Positions 35,193 through 44,246 of a DNA stretch of 64,000 bases are shown here, piece by piece. Below the pieces are notes generated by a model that ran no database searches, had not been told where the DNA came from, and was given only the letters and a program-made list of their open reading frames with translations. Source of the DNA: an uncultured Eubacteriales bacterium (GTDB lineage Bacteria > Bacillota > Clostridia > Oscillospirales > Acutalibacteraceae); the NCBI GenBank assembly GCA_934695425.1, contig CAKUVH010000007.1, positions 6,820 to 70,819 of the forward strand. The letters run 5' to 3'. The stretch's first letter is position 1. Every line of letters starts with the position of its first letter. The translations under genes and the position numbers were made by a program.

Positions 35193-38100
35193 TTATTCAT
35201 CTTGATCTTCAGGCTCTGAACCTTTAGCAGGTTTCTTCGGAGAATTAGTTTTTTGGCCTTTCTTCCTATTAAAGGGATTCATTCTCCCAAATATACTTTT
35301 AATTTTTTGTGTTTTTGATTTTTTAGCTTTAGGTTTTCCAGATTCTGAAGTTTGTTGGGTAATTTCAATTGCTGGTTTAACTTTTTCGGATTCTGAAGTT
35401 TGTTGAACATTTTCAGTTGTTAATTTAGCTTTTTCGGATTCCGAAGTTTTTTCAGTTCCAACTTCTGCTTTAGCTTTTTTACGTTGAGATCTATCTAGTT
35501 TGGCGAATTTTTCCATTATTTGTTTGATTGAGTCCTTATTTATAAAGTATCCGAGACGCATACCTGCCATACTATCAGCTTTTAAACCATTGATAAGCTC
35601 ATCACCCGTAATCCCTTTAAGAGCCTCTCGTTTTATATATTTACGAACGACTGATCCATACTCCTTGAAGCCCATGTCTGTTCCCTTTAAGCCGCCTTGC
35701 TTAAGGCCGTCACTTGCATTATTAATGCTTTCTGAGCCACCCGGTAAATATGCCATACTGATAAGCAACACGCCCATTGCTGCACGATTTTTTTCTGTTA
35801 CTTTTTCTCCATCTTTCGTACCACTCCATCCAACTAATTTAGGACTTACTAACGCTGATTGTAATGCTTCTTTAAACCCTTTAATTCCACTAAATTGGCG
35901 GATCAAAGCATTAATATCAATATCTTCTTTTACAACATTCCCATTTCTTATAAACAACTTAGCTGCTTTATTGAACGCCGTACTCACTTTAGTGGTGTTA
36001 AATTTTAGGAATTTACCATCTGCATCTTTTCCAATTAATAGTGCTTCTTCTAAATCCCGTGCCCGCTCTTGTTCCGGTTTATGTTTCTTTTTACTTCTTG
36101 TGATCTTTCTTAAAAATTTTTTAATACCTCTTTTTTTCGAGGTTTTTGTATCAGATTCTTCAGCTTCTTTATCAGATTCTTCAGCTTCTGTATCCAATTC
36201 TTCGGCTTTAGAATTTAATCGTGCTAACACAGCTTGCATGTAACTTAAGACTTTATTAGCTATTACATTGTAATCTTCCATAAGATCTACTTTTTTTATA
36301 TTGATCTCTGTCTTTTGTATTTCATCTTGTTCTTTTGTTAATTCTTCGTCCAATTTTTGCATTTGAGTCAAAATATTTCCAAGACTACCCTCATATCTTC
36401 CATGTAGATTATCAGGTAAATAATTAATCAACACAATTATAAACACTTTCCATGATTTTTTAAGTTCGTCTACATCAGATGTTCCAAAATCAGTAGCTAG
36501 AAGTACGCTATGTGCTGAATCGGGGTTCCACGGGTTATTCCCTTCCCATCCCGGGAAAACACTCTTTACAATTTCACCTACTTTACCCTTATTATTACCG
36601 TTGTTACTATTCCTATTATAGAAGGAATTGTAACCTGCAACAAATTTACGGTTATACCTGTCAAATACTTTAACAAACTTATCTTCCATCTCTGACCGCT
36701 TGGACTTTAGAGCTGCTTTTATCTTTTTTTCTTCACTTGTTTCATTCTTTTGTTCTTCGCTTATTTCATTTTTGTTTGCTTTATCTGTATCAGCTGAGTT
36801 TAATTCGTTGAAAGCTGAGTTATTATTCCAATTTATCGGTTCATCGGGCTCTTCTTGTTTGACAACATCTTTCTGTTCAGGTGATTTATTCTGGGATTCA
36901 CTATCGCTGAAATGTCCGAGAGTTTCATCTAACTTATCAAGGATAGAATTAAATTTCTCGGGAACATAAGCGATTTTTTCAGGGATCATATATTCTTCTA
37001 TTTCTTTTGTTCGTTTTTCTTTAGTGTTTCCTGTAAAGTATTTCAAACATTCTTTTTCCAGTATTCTGTATTTGTCAATCACTCCACCGCCATAGTCTAC
37101 CCTCGTCGAAGTATCTTTTACTCCAAGCCCATAGTCTACCTCCAACGGAGTAGCTTCTACAACCCATATATTCCCATCATAATCATTCTTTTCTTCGTCC
37201 GGTAATTCGTCAAAAAATTTTCCTATTTTCCCGGAAATACAATATTCATTATGTTTCTCCACAAAATTGTTATATCTTTGTAGTAATTCTTCAAAACTTT
37301 TGTTCGGATCTTTAGGTCTATCTACCATTGACCATGAAGAAGATTTTTTAACTTCTGTTTTACCTTCTTTACCGGATTTAACCCAATTTACAATATTTTC
37401 AGCACTCTTTTGCAAATTATTTAAGCATTTTAAAGCCAATTCTACCTCGTCAAATGCCTCGTTAAGCAATCTTTCTAGAACACCCACCTCAAGAGGTTGG
37501 TTATGCCAAGCGTCTATACTTCTACAACTTATTTCCATTTTTTTGGCCAAAACATCTTTATATTCTCCAATTAGCAAACCTGAAAAGTCAGTTATGCATT
37601 TCCATAAAGCATTTTCTTTTTTCAATTTAAAATCACTATAAATAGAGTCCAAAGGATCTTTCCCCTTTTGGGGATTCTTACATTTATGGGGTTCATTCTT
37701 AAAGAAATTTATTATTATATCGTCTTTACCATGTCCCTCTGCGCCCGCTTTTATAATCTGTATATTATCATTAAACTCTATTATTTTACCTTCATCTTTA
37801 TCTTTTAACAACTTAACTGTAGACTCTATATTATTTTCACCAACAATATCTTTATTATCAGCAATAAATTGGTTGTGCTTACCTACAAAGGCATTATAAT
37901 CATTTGCGAGTAATTTATATTTCGCCCACTTTTCCTTAGCAATTTTCGATAAGTCTTTCTTAATATCTTTTTTAGAACTCATTGCTGCTTTTTTTGCAAT
38001 CGCATTCAAAGCGTCGATCAGAAAATCCATCATCTTTAAGTACTTATCGAAATTTTCCCTCAAAATACTATACAAGGAATCTTCTTTGTTATTAGTATCT

Positions 38101-38756
38101 ACGGGAGGCCATTCATCTTTTGCATTATTTTCTAATGCTTCTTTTAATGCTTCTTGTACTCCTTCTAGAGCTGTAACCTTTGCCTCTTCCTTTGCAATAT
38201 CAGTATGCGTAGAATAAAGTACTTTCCAAAATTCATTAAAATATTTATAAACTTCATTAGGATTATTAGAAATATTAAGATTAATTTCAGTGAATCCTTC
38301 TAATTTAGAGGCTCCTTCTAAGTTTTTATTGAAGTACGTATTAATACTTTCTACGATTCCATTAAATGTTTCAACACGTGCCATAATTCCTTTTACGATA
38401 GTATCATAAGCCCAGCCAAGCTCTTCTATTTTTAATGGCTTTGGTGGCGGATTATTATTATTTTTCCCCAAAACCACTCTATTTTCATTCGGGACATGGT
38501 CATCACCTTTGTTTGAAGCCACCGGTTTTTCCTTCGGCGCAGAACTACCTTTATCTGACTTGAACCATGAACTTGCCTTGTTTCCTAGATTTTTTAGTTT
38601 CGAATATAAACTGCTCGATTTCCCTTTATCCTTTTCGGATTTTATTTCAGGCTCATTATTTTTAACATTAGGAATTTTTACCGACACATTTTCGTTGGAA
38701 TTACGCTTATTTAATTTAGACTCCAGTTCTCTCATAAATTCTTCATCTTTTGCCAT
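35193..38756 (-). CDS. 1187-aa helical repeat protein, unknown
   Basis: I do not recognise this protein. No signal peptide or membrane segment is visible. Residues about 1-95 are a low-complexity Lys/Ser/Asn region. The middle is strongly helical with a recurring motif, YNAFVGKHNQFI near residue 287, YNNFVEKHNEYC near 490 and diverged forms YNRKFVAGYNSF near 700 and DYNVIANKVLSYMQ near 830, suggesting tandem helical bundles. A short direct repeat, VDYGLGVKD and VDYGGGVID, lies near residues 540-560. The C-terminal about 110 residues carry three TSES(E/G)K repeats in a Lys-rich tail. It has a strong own promoter. A cytoplasmic scaffold or a non-Sec effector are both possible. Confidence 0.75.
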   Translation of the reverse strand: MAKDEEFMRELESKLNKRNSNENVSVKIPNVKNNEPEIKSEKDKGKSSSLYSKLKNLGNKASSWFKSDKGSSAPKEKPVASNKGDDHVPNENRVVLGKNNNNPPPKPLKIEELGWAYDTIVKGIMARVETFNGIVESINTYFNKNLEGASKLEGFTEINLNISNNPNEVYKYFNEFWKVLYSTHTDIAKEEAKVTALEGVQEALKEALENNAKDEWPPVDTNNKEDSLYSILRENFDKYLKMMDFLIDALNAIAKKAAMSSKKDIKKDLSKIAKEKWAKYKLLANDYNAFVGKHNQFIADNKDIVGENNIESTVKLLKDKDEGKIIEFNDNIQIIKAGAEGHGKDDIIINFFKNEPHKCKNPQKGKDPLDSIYSDFKLKKENALWKCITDFSGLLIGEYKDVLAKKMEISCRSIDAWHNQPLEVGVLERLLNEAFDEVELALKCLNNLQKSAENIVNWVKSGKEGKTEVKKSSSWSMVDRPKDPNKSFEELLQRYNNFVEKHNEYCISGKIGKFFDELPDEEKNDYDGNIWVVEATPLEVDYGLGVKDTSTRVDYGGGVIDKYRILEKECLKYFTGNTKEKRTKEIEEYMIPEKIAYVPEKFNSILDKLDETLGHFSDSESQNKSPEQKDVVKQEEPDEPINWNNNSAFNELNSADTDKANKNEISEEQKNETSEEKKIKAALKSKRSEMEDKFVKVFDRYNRKFVAGYNSFYNRNSNNGNNKGKVGEIVKSVFPGWEGNNPWNPDSAHSVLLATDFGTSDVDELKKSWKVFIIVLINYLPDNLHGRYEGSLGNILTQMQKLDEELTKEQDEIQKTEINIKKVDLMEDYNVIANKVLSYMQAVLARLNSKAEELDTEAEESDKEAEESDTKTSKKRGIKKFLRKITRSKKKHKPEQERARDLEEALLIGKDADGKFLKFNTTKVSTAFNKAAKLFIRNGNVVKEDIDINALIRQFSGIKGFKEALQSALVSPKLVGWSGTKDGEKVTEKNRAAMGVLLISMAYLPGGSESINNASDGLKQGGLKGTDMGFKEYGSVVRKYIKREALKGITGDELINGLKADSMAGMRLGYFINKDSIKQIMEKFAKLDRSQRKKAKAEVGTEKTSESEKAKLTTENVQQTSESEKVKPAIEITQQTSESGKPKAKKSKTQKIKSIFGRMNPFNRKKGQKTNSPKKPAKGSEPEDQDE

Positions 38757-38802
38757 ATATAATCCCCCTCTTCCAAAATTATTCTATCAAATATTTATAT
38801 AA

Positions 38803-38831
38803 ATTATACACATATAAATATGGCTTGTCAA
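38803..38831 (-). promoter_or_regulatory. Promoter of the 1187-aa protein gene
   Basis: Minus-strand consensus TTGACA (38831-38826), 17-nt spacer, TATAAT (38808-38803), indicating strong transcription. Confidence 0.85.
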
Positions 38832-38861
38832 TATATATTTATGTATCTTTTCCAAAAGAAA

Positions 38862-38893
38862 ACAAAAATAAAACAGACCAAAAGGTCTGTTTT
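38862..38893 (-). terminator. Terminator of groESL
   Basis: A 10-bp stem (AAAACAGACC with GGTCTGTTTT), four-base loop, and TTTTATTTTTG on the minus strand after groEL. Confidence 0.9.
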
Positions 38894-38910
38894 AGAGCTG
38901 GGATATTTTA

Positions 38911-40542
38911 TTAATACATGCCGCCCATTCCGCCGTCAGGCATTCCCGGTGTTGCGGGTTGAGGTTCTTTTTTATCTGTGATTATTGCCTCGGTGGTAAG
39001 AACCATGCTTGCAACGGATGCTGCATTTTCAAGCGCGGAACGTGTTACTTTGGTTGGGTCAACGATTCCGAAAGAAATCATATCGCCGTACTCATCTTTA
39101 AGAGCATTGTAGCCATATCCTATTTGATTTTTGCTCTTTACGTTTTGAACTATTACGGAACCTTCTAAACCTGCATTGATTGCAATTTGTTTGAGGGGTT
39201 CTTCGATAGATTTCAGAACGATACATGCGCCTGTTTTTTCGTCGCCTTCACAAGAAGCAACCAATTTTTCTACATCTGCAACAGCGTTTACGAGAGCTAC
39301 ACCGCCGCCCGCTACTATGCCTTCTTCAACTGCAGCTTTTGTAGCAGCTAAAGCGTCTTCTATGCGGAGTTTCTTTTCTTTCATTTCAACTTCTGTAGCA
39401 GCACCTACTTTGATAACAGCTACGCCGCCTGCCAATTTTGCAAGACGTTCTTGAAGTTTTTCACGGTCGAAATCAGAAGTTGTTTCTTCGATTTGATTTT
39501 TAATTTGAGAAACTCTGGCACTTATTTCATCGGAATTTCCTGCGCCGTCAACTATTACTGTGCGTTCTTTTTCAACTTTAACTTGATGTGCGCGACCGAG
39601 TTGATCCGTTGTAGTGTCTTTGAGCTCCAGGCCGAGTTCTTCAGAAATAACTTCACCGCCGGTGAGGATAGCTATATCACGAAGCATTTCTTTTCTTCTG
39701 TCGCCAAATCCGGGGGCTTTTACGCCGATACATGTAAATGTTCCGCGAAGTTTATTTAATACCAATGTAGCTAAAGCGTCACCTTCGATATCATCGGCGA
39801 TAATAACCAGTTTCTTACCGGTTTTTACAACTTGTTCCAAAAGCGGTAAAATTTCTTGAATGCTTATAATTTTTTTATCTGTGATTAAAATATATGCATC
39901 ATCGATTACTGCTTCCATCTTGTCGTTATCAGTTACCATGTAAGGAGAAACATATCCTCTGTCGAACATCATTCCTTCAACAACTTCGGAATAAGTTTCG
40001 GCAGTTTTTGATTCTTCAACGGTGATAACTCCATCGGAACTAACTTTTTCCATAGCTTCAGCAATCAGGCTTCCTACGAATTCGTCGGCAGCTGATATGG
40101 TGGCAACACGTTTAATATCTTCGGTGCCGTTTACGGATTTTGAATTCCTAACTACAGATTCAACAGCAGCGTTTACTGCTTTATCTATACCCTTTTTGAG
40201 AACCATAGGATTAGCGCCGGCTGCAACATTTTTCATTCCTTCGCGGATTAATGTTTGAGCCAAAAGAGTTGCGGTGGTTGTACCGTCACCGGCGATATCG
40301 TTTGTTTTTGTTGCAACTTCTTTTACGAGTTGAGCTCCCATATTTTCAAAATTATCGTCGAGTTCAACTTCTTTAGCGATAGTTACACCGTCATTTGTGA
40401 TGAGAGGTGCACCGAATTTTTTATCAATCACAACATTTCTGCCTTTAGGGCCAAGTGTGATTTTAACTGTATCTGCAAGCTTATTTATCCCGGCAAGAAG
40501 TGCTTTTCTTGCTTCTTCACTGTATGCAATTTCTTTTGCCAT
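38911..40542 (-). CDS. groEL: Chaperonin GroEL
   Basis: 60-kDa chaperonin subunit, 543 aa. Contains KITLGPKGRNVVIDKKFGAP, the ATP-binding GDGTTTATLLAQ, and the typical C-terminus with GGM repeats (MPDGGMGGMY). Follows groES by 32 nt in a heat-shock operon under the CIRCE element at 40896-40922. Confidence 0.99.
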   Translation of the reverse strand: MAKEIAYSEEARKALLAGINKLADTVKITLGPKGRNVVIDKKFGAPLITNDGVTIAKEVELDDNFENMGAQLVKEVATKTNDIAGDGTTTATLLAQTLIREGMKNVAAGANPMVLKKGIDKAVNAAVESVVRNSKSVNGTEDIKRVATISAADEFVGSLIAEAMEKVSSDGVITVEESKTAETYSEVVEGMMFDRGYVSPYMVTDNDKMEAVIDDAYILITDKKIISIQEILPLLEQVVKTGKKLVIIADDIEGDALATLVLNKLRGTFTCIGVKAPGFGDRRKEMLRDIAILTGGEVISEELGLELKDTTTDQLGRAHQVKVEKERTVIVDGAGNSDEISARVSQIKNQIEETTSDFDREKLQERLAKLAGGVAVIKVGAATEVEMKEKKLRIEDALAATKAAVEEGIVAGGGVALVNAVADVEKLVASCEGDEKTGACIVLKSIEEPLKQIAINAGLEGSVIVQNVKSKNQIGYGYNALKDEYGDMISFGIVDPTKVTRSALENAASVASMVLTTEAIITDKKEPQPATPGMPDGGMGGMY

Positions 40543-40574
40543 AAATGGTCTGCTCCTTTGAATAAAAATTTAAA

Positions 40575-40862
40575 TTAAGAAATCATTGCCAAAATATCTT
40601 CTTGACGGACGATGATATATTCTTCTCCGCCCAGTGTAAATTTAGTGCCTTTATTTACAGGAATAAGCACTATATCTCCTTCGTTTACATACATTCTTAC
40701 TTCTCTTCCGTCAATCATTCCGCCCGGACCTCTGGCTATTACACGGCCGGTTATTGGTTGTTCTTTGGAATTTCCTGCAAGAATAATTCCTGCTCCCGAA
40801 GAGCGTCCTGATTTTTCCGGTTTTACTACTACCTTGTCTAAAATAGGTCTTACTGCTGACAT
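40575..40862 (-). CDS. groES: Co-chaperonin GroES
   Basis: Lid of the GroEL chamber, 95 aa. Signature RPILDKVVVKPEKSG near the start and GDIVLIPVNKGTKF in the body. GGAGG precedes the ATG. Confidence 0.98.
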   Translation of the reverse strand: MSAVRPILDKVVVKPEKSGRSSGAGIILAGNSKEQPITGRVIARGPGGMIDGREVRMYVNEGDIVLIPVNKGTKFTLGGEEYIIVRQEDILAMIS

Positions 40863-40895
40863 ATTAAAAACCTCCTCAAGTAATAATTGTATTCG

Positions 40896-40922
40896 TTAGC
40901 ACTCAACTTTTATGAGTGCTAA
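40896..40922. promoter_or_regulatory. CIRCE operator (HrcA binding site)
   Basis: Perfect inverted repeat TTAGCACTC - nine bases - GAGTGCTAA, located between the groE promoter and groES. Predicts HrcA repression of groESL. Confidence 0.97.
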
Positions 40923-40927
40923 GTATA

Positions 40928-40956
40928 ATTTTATATTCTGATGTTAAAAAAATCAA
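40928..40956 (-). promoter_or_regulatory. Promoter of groESL
   Basis: Minus-strand TTGATT (40956-40951), 17-nt spacer, TAAAAT (40933-40928), immediately upstream of CIRCE. Confidence 0.75.
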
Positions 40957-41042
40957 TAGATATTTTGATATTATAATAAATCTTAGTGTTTTTTACATAA
41001 TTAATTTTAATTATGCCGTATTTTATATAAAAATAACCCAAA

Positions 41043-42080
41043 TTATTCTATTGTTCCGCCGCCGACAACTATTTCTTCATCGTCATAAAATACGGCCGAT
41101 TGTCCCGGAGCAGGGAATCTTTGCGGTGAGTCAAAAACTATTCGTGCTTCGTTTTCATTTAGAGGAAAAACCGTGCAGGGCGTCAGAGTGGCTCTGTAGC
41201 GGATTTTAACACGAGCTTTGATCGGTTCGGTGGGATTATCATATTTTATAAAATTAACATCTTTTATTTTTATTTCGGAAGTGTAGCCTTCATCGGGTCC
41301 ACAAAGGATTACGGAATTGGTTTTTGAATCTATTTTCTCAACATAAAGCGGATGCGCGGCGGATATACCCAAGCCTTTTCTTTGACCGACGGTGTAATTT
41401 ATCAAGCCTTTATGCCGGCCGAGAATATTACCTTGTTTATCCAAAAAATTTCCTTTTGGGAGTTTTAATTTAGAATTGTTCAAAATAAATTCCGTGTGAT
41501 TTCCGTTCGGTATAAAGCAAATATCCTGGCTCTCGGATTTTTCCGCAACAGGTAAATTTAATCTCTTTGCTATTTCACGAACGTATGATTTTTGATGATC
41601 CTCCAGCGGGAACAAAATATGAGAAAGCTGATGCTGGTTGAGTTTATAAAGAAAATAACTTTGATCTTTGGCGGCTGCGGATTTTTTTAAAAGCCATCTG
41701 TTTAAATTTTTATCATACACGACATTTGCATAATGACCCGTCGCAACATAGTCAAATCCGTTTTCAATAGCGTAATCAAGAAGCATCCCGAATTTTATTT
41801 TTTTATTGCACATTACACAGGGATTGGGCGTCCTTCCGCTTTGATATTCCGAAATAAAATATTTTATTATATTTTGATTAAATTCTTTGCTCAAATTTAA
41901 AACGATATGCTTTATACCGAGCTTTTCGGCCACTGCTTTGGCGTCGTTTATGGCGCTGAGATTGCTTTCTTCGAGCAAATCCAAAGTAAGTCCGCAAACT
42001 TCATATCCTTTCTCTTTCAAAATATATGCAGATACAGAGCTGTCTACGCCTCCGCTCATACCTACAAGAACTTTTTTCAA
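41043..42080 (-). CDS. mnmA: tRNA-specific 2-thiouridylase
   Basis: Makes 2-thiouridine at wobble position 34 of tRNA-Lys, -Glu and -Gln, 345 aa. The PP-loop GMSGGVDSSVSAYIL is near residue 8. Catalytic cysteines lie in NPCVMCNK near residue 98 and SQDICF near 190. C-terminal GPDEGY and ARVKIRYR regions are present. Normal length. Confidence 0.97.
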   Translation of the reverse strand: MKKVLVGMSGGVDSSVSAYILKEKGYEVCGLTLDLLEESNLSAINDAKAVAEKLGIKHIVLNLSKEFNQNIIKYFISEYQSGRTPNPCVMCNKKIKFGMLLDYAIENGFDYVATGHYANVVYDKNLNRWLLKKSAAAKDQSYFLYKLNQHQLSHILFPLEDHQKSYVREIAKRLNLPVAEKSESQDICFIPNGNHTEFILNNSKLKLPKGNFLDKQGNILGRHKGLINYTVGQRKGLGISAAHPLYVEKIDSKTNSVILCGPDEGYTSEIKIKDVNFIKYDNPTEPIKARVKIRYRATLTPCTVFPLNENEARIVFDSPQRFPAPGQSAVFYDDEEIVVGGGTIE

Positions 42081-42134
42081 TCTAAAAACCTCTTTTCAAT
42101 TTGTTGTCGAATTTATAATATCATAAATAAAAGC

Positions 42135-42169
42135 AAAAATAAAAGATCTGCCTGAAAATCAAGCAGATC
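42135..42169 (-). terminator. Terminator of the AbrB-type gene
   Basis: Stem GATCTGC with GCAGATC followed by TTTTATTTTTG on the minus strand. Confidence 0.8.
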
Positions 42170-42194
42170 ATTCGTACCATGGAATCATAAACGA

Positions 42195-42437
42195 TTATAG
42201 GTTACTAATTTTGTCTACACATTTTTTACAAATGTACTTAGATTCAAAATTCTTAATATCCTCAGTACTGCCACACAGTTTGCAACTGCGTTCGTACTTT
42301 TTGAGAATAATTGAATCACCTTCCACATAGATTTCTAAAGAATCTCGAGAACTTATCTCTAAACTCTTACGAAGTTCCATTGGGATTACGACTCTACCTA
42401 GGTCGTCTACTCTTCTAACAATTCCAGTCGATTTCAT
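42195..42437 (-). CDS. AbrB/SpoVT-type transition-state regulator with zinc-ribbon tail
   Basis: An 80-aa DNA-binding protein. Residues 1-50 are the swapped-hairpin AbrB domain (STGIVRRVDDLGRVVIPMEL then RKSLEIS). The C-terminal 30 residues have two CxxC pairs (CKLCG and CKKC), likely zinc-binding. In Bacillus, AbrB-type proteins repress post-exponential and sporulation genes. It is divergent from spmAB and has a near-consensus promoter. Confidence 0.9.
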   Translation of the reverse strand: MKSTGIVRRVDDLGRVVIPMELRKSLEISSRDSLEIYVEGDSIILKKYERSCKLCGSTEDIKNFESKYICKKCVDKISNL

Positions 42438-42515
42438 ATGTATACGCTCGGCTCCATCTATAAAAAATTTTTGGCGGTCTTCACATTGTCTATATTCTTT
42501 TACCGCGCATTTACA

Positions 42516-42544
42516 ATTTTACTATATTAATACTTTTTTGTCAA
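42516..42544 (-). promoter_or_regulatory. Promoter of the AbrB-type gene
   Basis: Minus-strand consensus TTGACA (42544-42539), 17-nt spacer, TAAAAT (42521-42516). Confidence 0.85.
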
Positions 42545-42650
42545 TATCTGACTTTTATTTTTTTTAAATTTTTTATTTCGACGACTAAAAAATGGCTTAA
42601 TCACCGAAAAAACTCGTATTTATTTTTTTTTATTTTTTGGGGGAATTTAT

Positions 42651-43235
42651 ATGATGAACTACATTTGGGCAGGAATTATCATGATAAGTATCATGTGTGG
42701 ATTCACTACAGGGAAAATTCCATCGCTCTCAAATTCAGTCATGGAAGGTGCACACGACGCCGTGAATCTTATAATTTCAATCACGGGAATGATGGCGTTT
42801 TGGACAGGAATTATGAAAGTCGCAGAAAAATCCGGAATCACAAAATATCTTTCTAAGTTATTTACGCCTGTAATAAAATTTTTATTTCCGCAAAGTTCAC
42901 ACAACGAAAAGGCAGTACATGCAATTTGTATGAACATAACCGCTAATCTGCTCGGGCTCGGGAATGCCGCCACTCCTTTCGGAATAAAAGCCGTTAAAGA
43001 ACTTCAAAAATGCAATACTTTAAGAAAAGATACCGCCTCGAACGACATGGCGATGTTCGTGATAATAAACACGGCTTCGCTCCAGCTGGTCCCTACTTTT
43101 TTATGTACACTAAGACAAAAATACGGGTGCAAAAACCCATTGGAAATCGTGCCGTATTTATGGATCGTTTCGATATGCGCATTAATCGTGGGAATAGCCT
43201 GTGCGAAATTTTTTGAAAAGGTGATTAAAAATTAA
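42651..43235 (+). CDS. spmA: Spore maturation protein A
   Basis: A 194-aa membrane protein of the nucleoside-recognition (Gate) fold, with SpmA features MEGAHDAVNLIISITGMMAF, LLGLGNAATPFGIKAV and NTASLQLVPTF. In B. subtilis, SpmA and SpmB are needed for spore-core dehydration. GGGGGA precedes the double ATG. It overlaps spmB by one base. Confidence 0.93.
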   Translation: MMNYIWAGIIMISIMCGFTTGKIPSLSNSVMEGAHDAVNLIISITGMMAFWTGIMKVAEKSGITKYLSKLFTPVIKFLFPQSSHNEKAVHAICMNITANLLGLGNAATPFGIKAVKELQKCNTLRKDTASNDMAMFVIINTASLQLVPTFLCTLRQKYGCKNPLEIVPYLWIVSICALIVGIACAKFFEKVIKN

Positions 43236-43759
43236 TGAATGAATTTGGATTTTACATTATTCCCATTATTTTGGGAACGATAATATTTGTAGCGCTTTAT
43301 AAAGGGGTCCCGATATTCGATACATTTTTGGAAGGAGCGGTTGAAGGGCTTAAATCTACTTTTTCGATTTCTGCGTCACTTATCGGGCTGATCACTGCCG
43401 TAAGCATGCTGAAAAGTTCCGGAACATTGGATATTATAGCAAATATTTTGTCTCCGATTGCAAGTATTTTACATTTTCCTGCGCAAATTCTCCCCTTGGC
43501 GATGTTGAGGCCTGTGTCAGGGAGCGGGTCGATAGCTCTGCTTGATAATATACTGAAAAATTACGGTCCGGACAGCTTTATGGGTACGCTTGGCTCAATG
43601 GTGATGGGTTCTACAGAAACTACGTTTTACACTATAGCTGTTTATTTCGGGAGCGTAAAAATCAAAAAATCACGGCATACCATTCCCTGCGCCCTGATGG
43701 CTGATATCACCGCGTTTATAATTTCTTTGATTATGGTGAACTTTTTGATGACTCATTAA
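43235..43759 (+). CDS. spmB: Spore maturation protein B
   Basis: A 174-aa membrane protein with the partner Gate motif: FLEGAVEGLKSTFSISASLI, PVSGSGSIALL and GSMVMGSTETTFYTIAVYFG. It forms a translationally coupled pair with spmA. Presence of both suggests the lineage sporulates or did so recently. Confidence 0.93.
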   Translation: MNEFGFYIIPIILGTIIFVALYKGVPIFDTFLEGAVEGLKSTFSISASLIGLITAVSMLKSSGTLDIIANILSPIASILHFPAQILPLAMLRPVSGSGSIALLDNILKNYGPDSFMGTLGSMVMGSTETTFYTIAVYFGSVKIKKSRHTIPCALMADITAFIISLIMVNFLMTH

Positions 43760-43859
43760 TAATTTTAACAATAATTTTGCGCTTTTGGGTTTTATTTTAG
43801 AATCAAAAATTATTTTTGTATTCAATATTTATAATTAACAAAAAATTAAGAAAATTTTG

Positions 43860-43888
43860 TTGACATTTTCCCGAAATGATGGTATCAT
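43860..43888 (+). promoter_or_regulatory. Promoter of the cysteine-peptide gene
   Basis: TTGACA, 17-nt spacer, TATCAT, ending 53 nt before the ATG at 43942. Confidence 0.8.
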
Positions 43889-43941
43889 AACCCTTATACA
43901 AAGTATAAAAAATAAAAATTTAATAACGGAGGAGTGTTTAA

Positions 43942-44196
43942 ATGCAATTTGAAAATGACAAAATCGATATAACTGAACTAAATCTGTCCGATACTGACGA
44001 TATTGTCGGGGGAGCGAAAGTTGTAGATGATATTGACAGTGACTTTCTTAAAACTTTTAAATCTCAGGTTTGCAACTGCGGAAAGTTCGAACCTGCTCAC
44101 TCTGCGGTAAATTTTGACATATGCGACAATTGTAAATATGCACAAGCACCGTTCGAAAATTCAACCGTCACCTACTGTACCAAGCAAATGAAGTAA
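43942..44196 (+). CDS. Small cysteine-containing peptide with double-glycine-like leader
   Basis: An 84-aa peptide of unknown function. The acidic N-terminus ITELNLSDTDDIVGGAKVV has L at -12, I at -4 and GG at 23-24, resembling the leader of peptides exported by peptidase-containing ABC transporters; the -7 position (T) does not fit. The 60-residue core has five cysteines arranged as CNC, CDNC and a final C, suggesting metal binding, disulfides or a modified peptide. GGAGG lies upstream, and the gene has its own promoter and terminator. No modification enzyme or transporter is adjacent. Confidence 0.72.
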   Translation: MQFENDKIDITELNLSDTDDIVGGAKVVDDIDSDFLKTFKSQVCNCGKFEPAHSAVNFDICDNCKYAQAPFENSTVTYCTKQMK

Positions 44197-44210
44197 AAAT
44201 TTAAAAATAA

Positions 44211-44242
44211 AAAGCCTCATCGTGATGATGGGGCTTTATTTT
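44211..44242 (+). terminator. Terminator of the cysteine-peptide gene
   Basis: An 11-bp stem (AAAGCCTCATC with GATGGGGCTTT), loop GTGAT, then a T-rich run. Confidence 0.88.
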
Positions 44243-44246
44243 TGTT

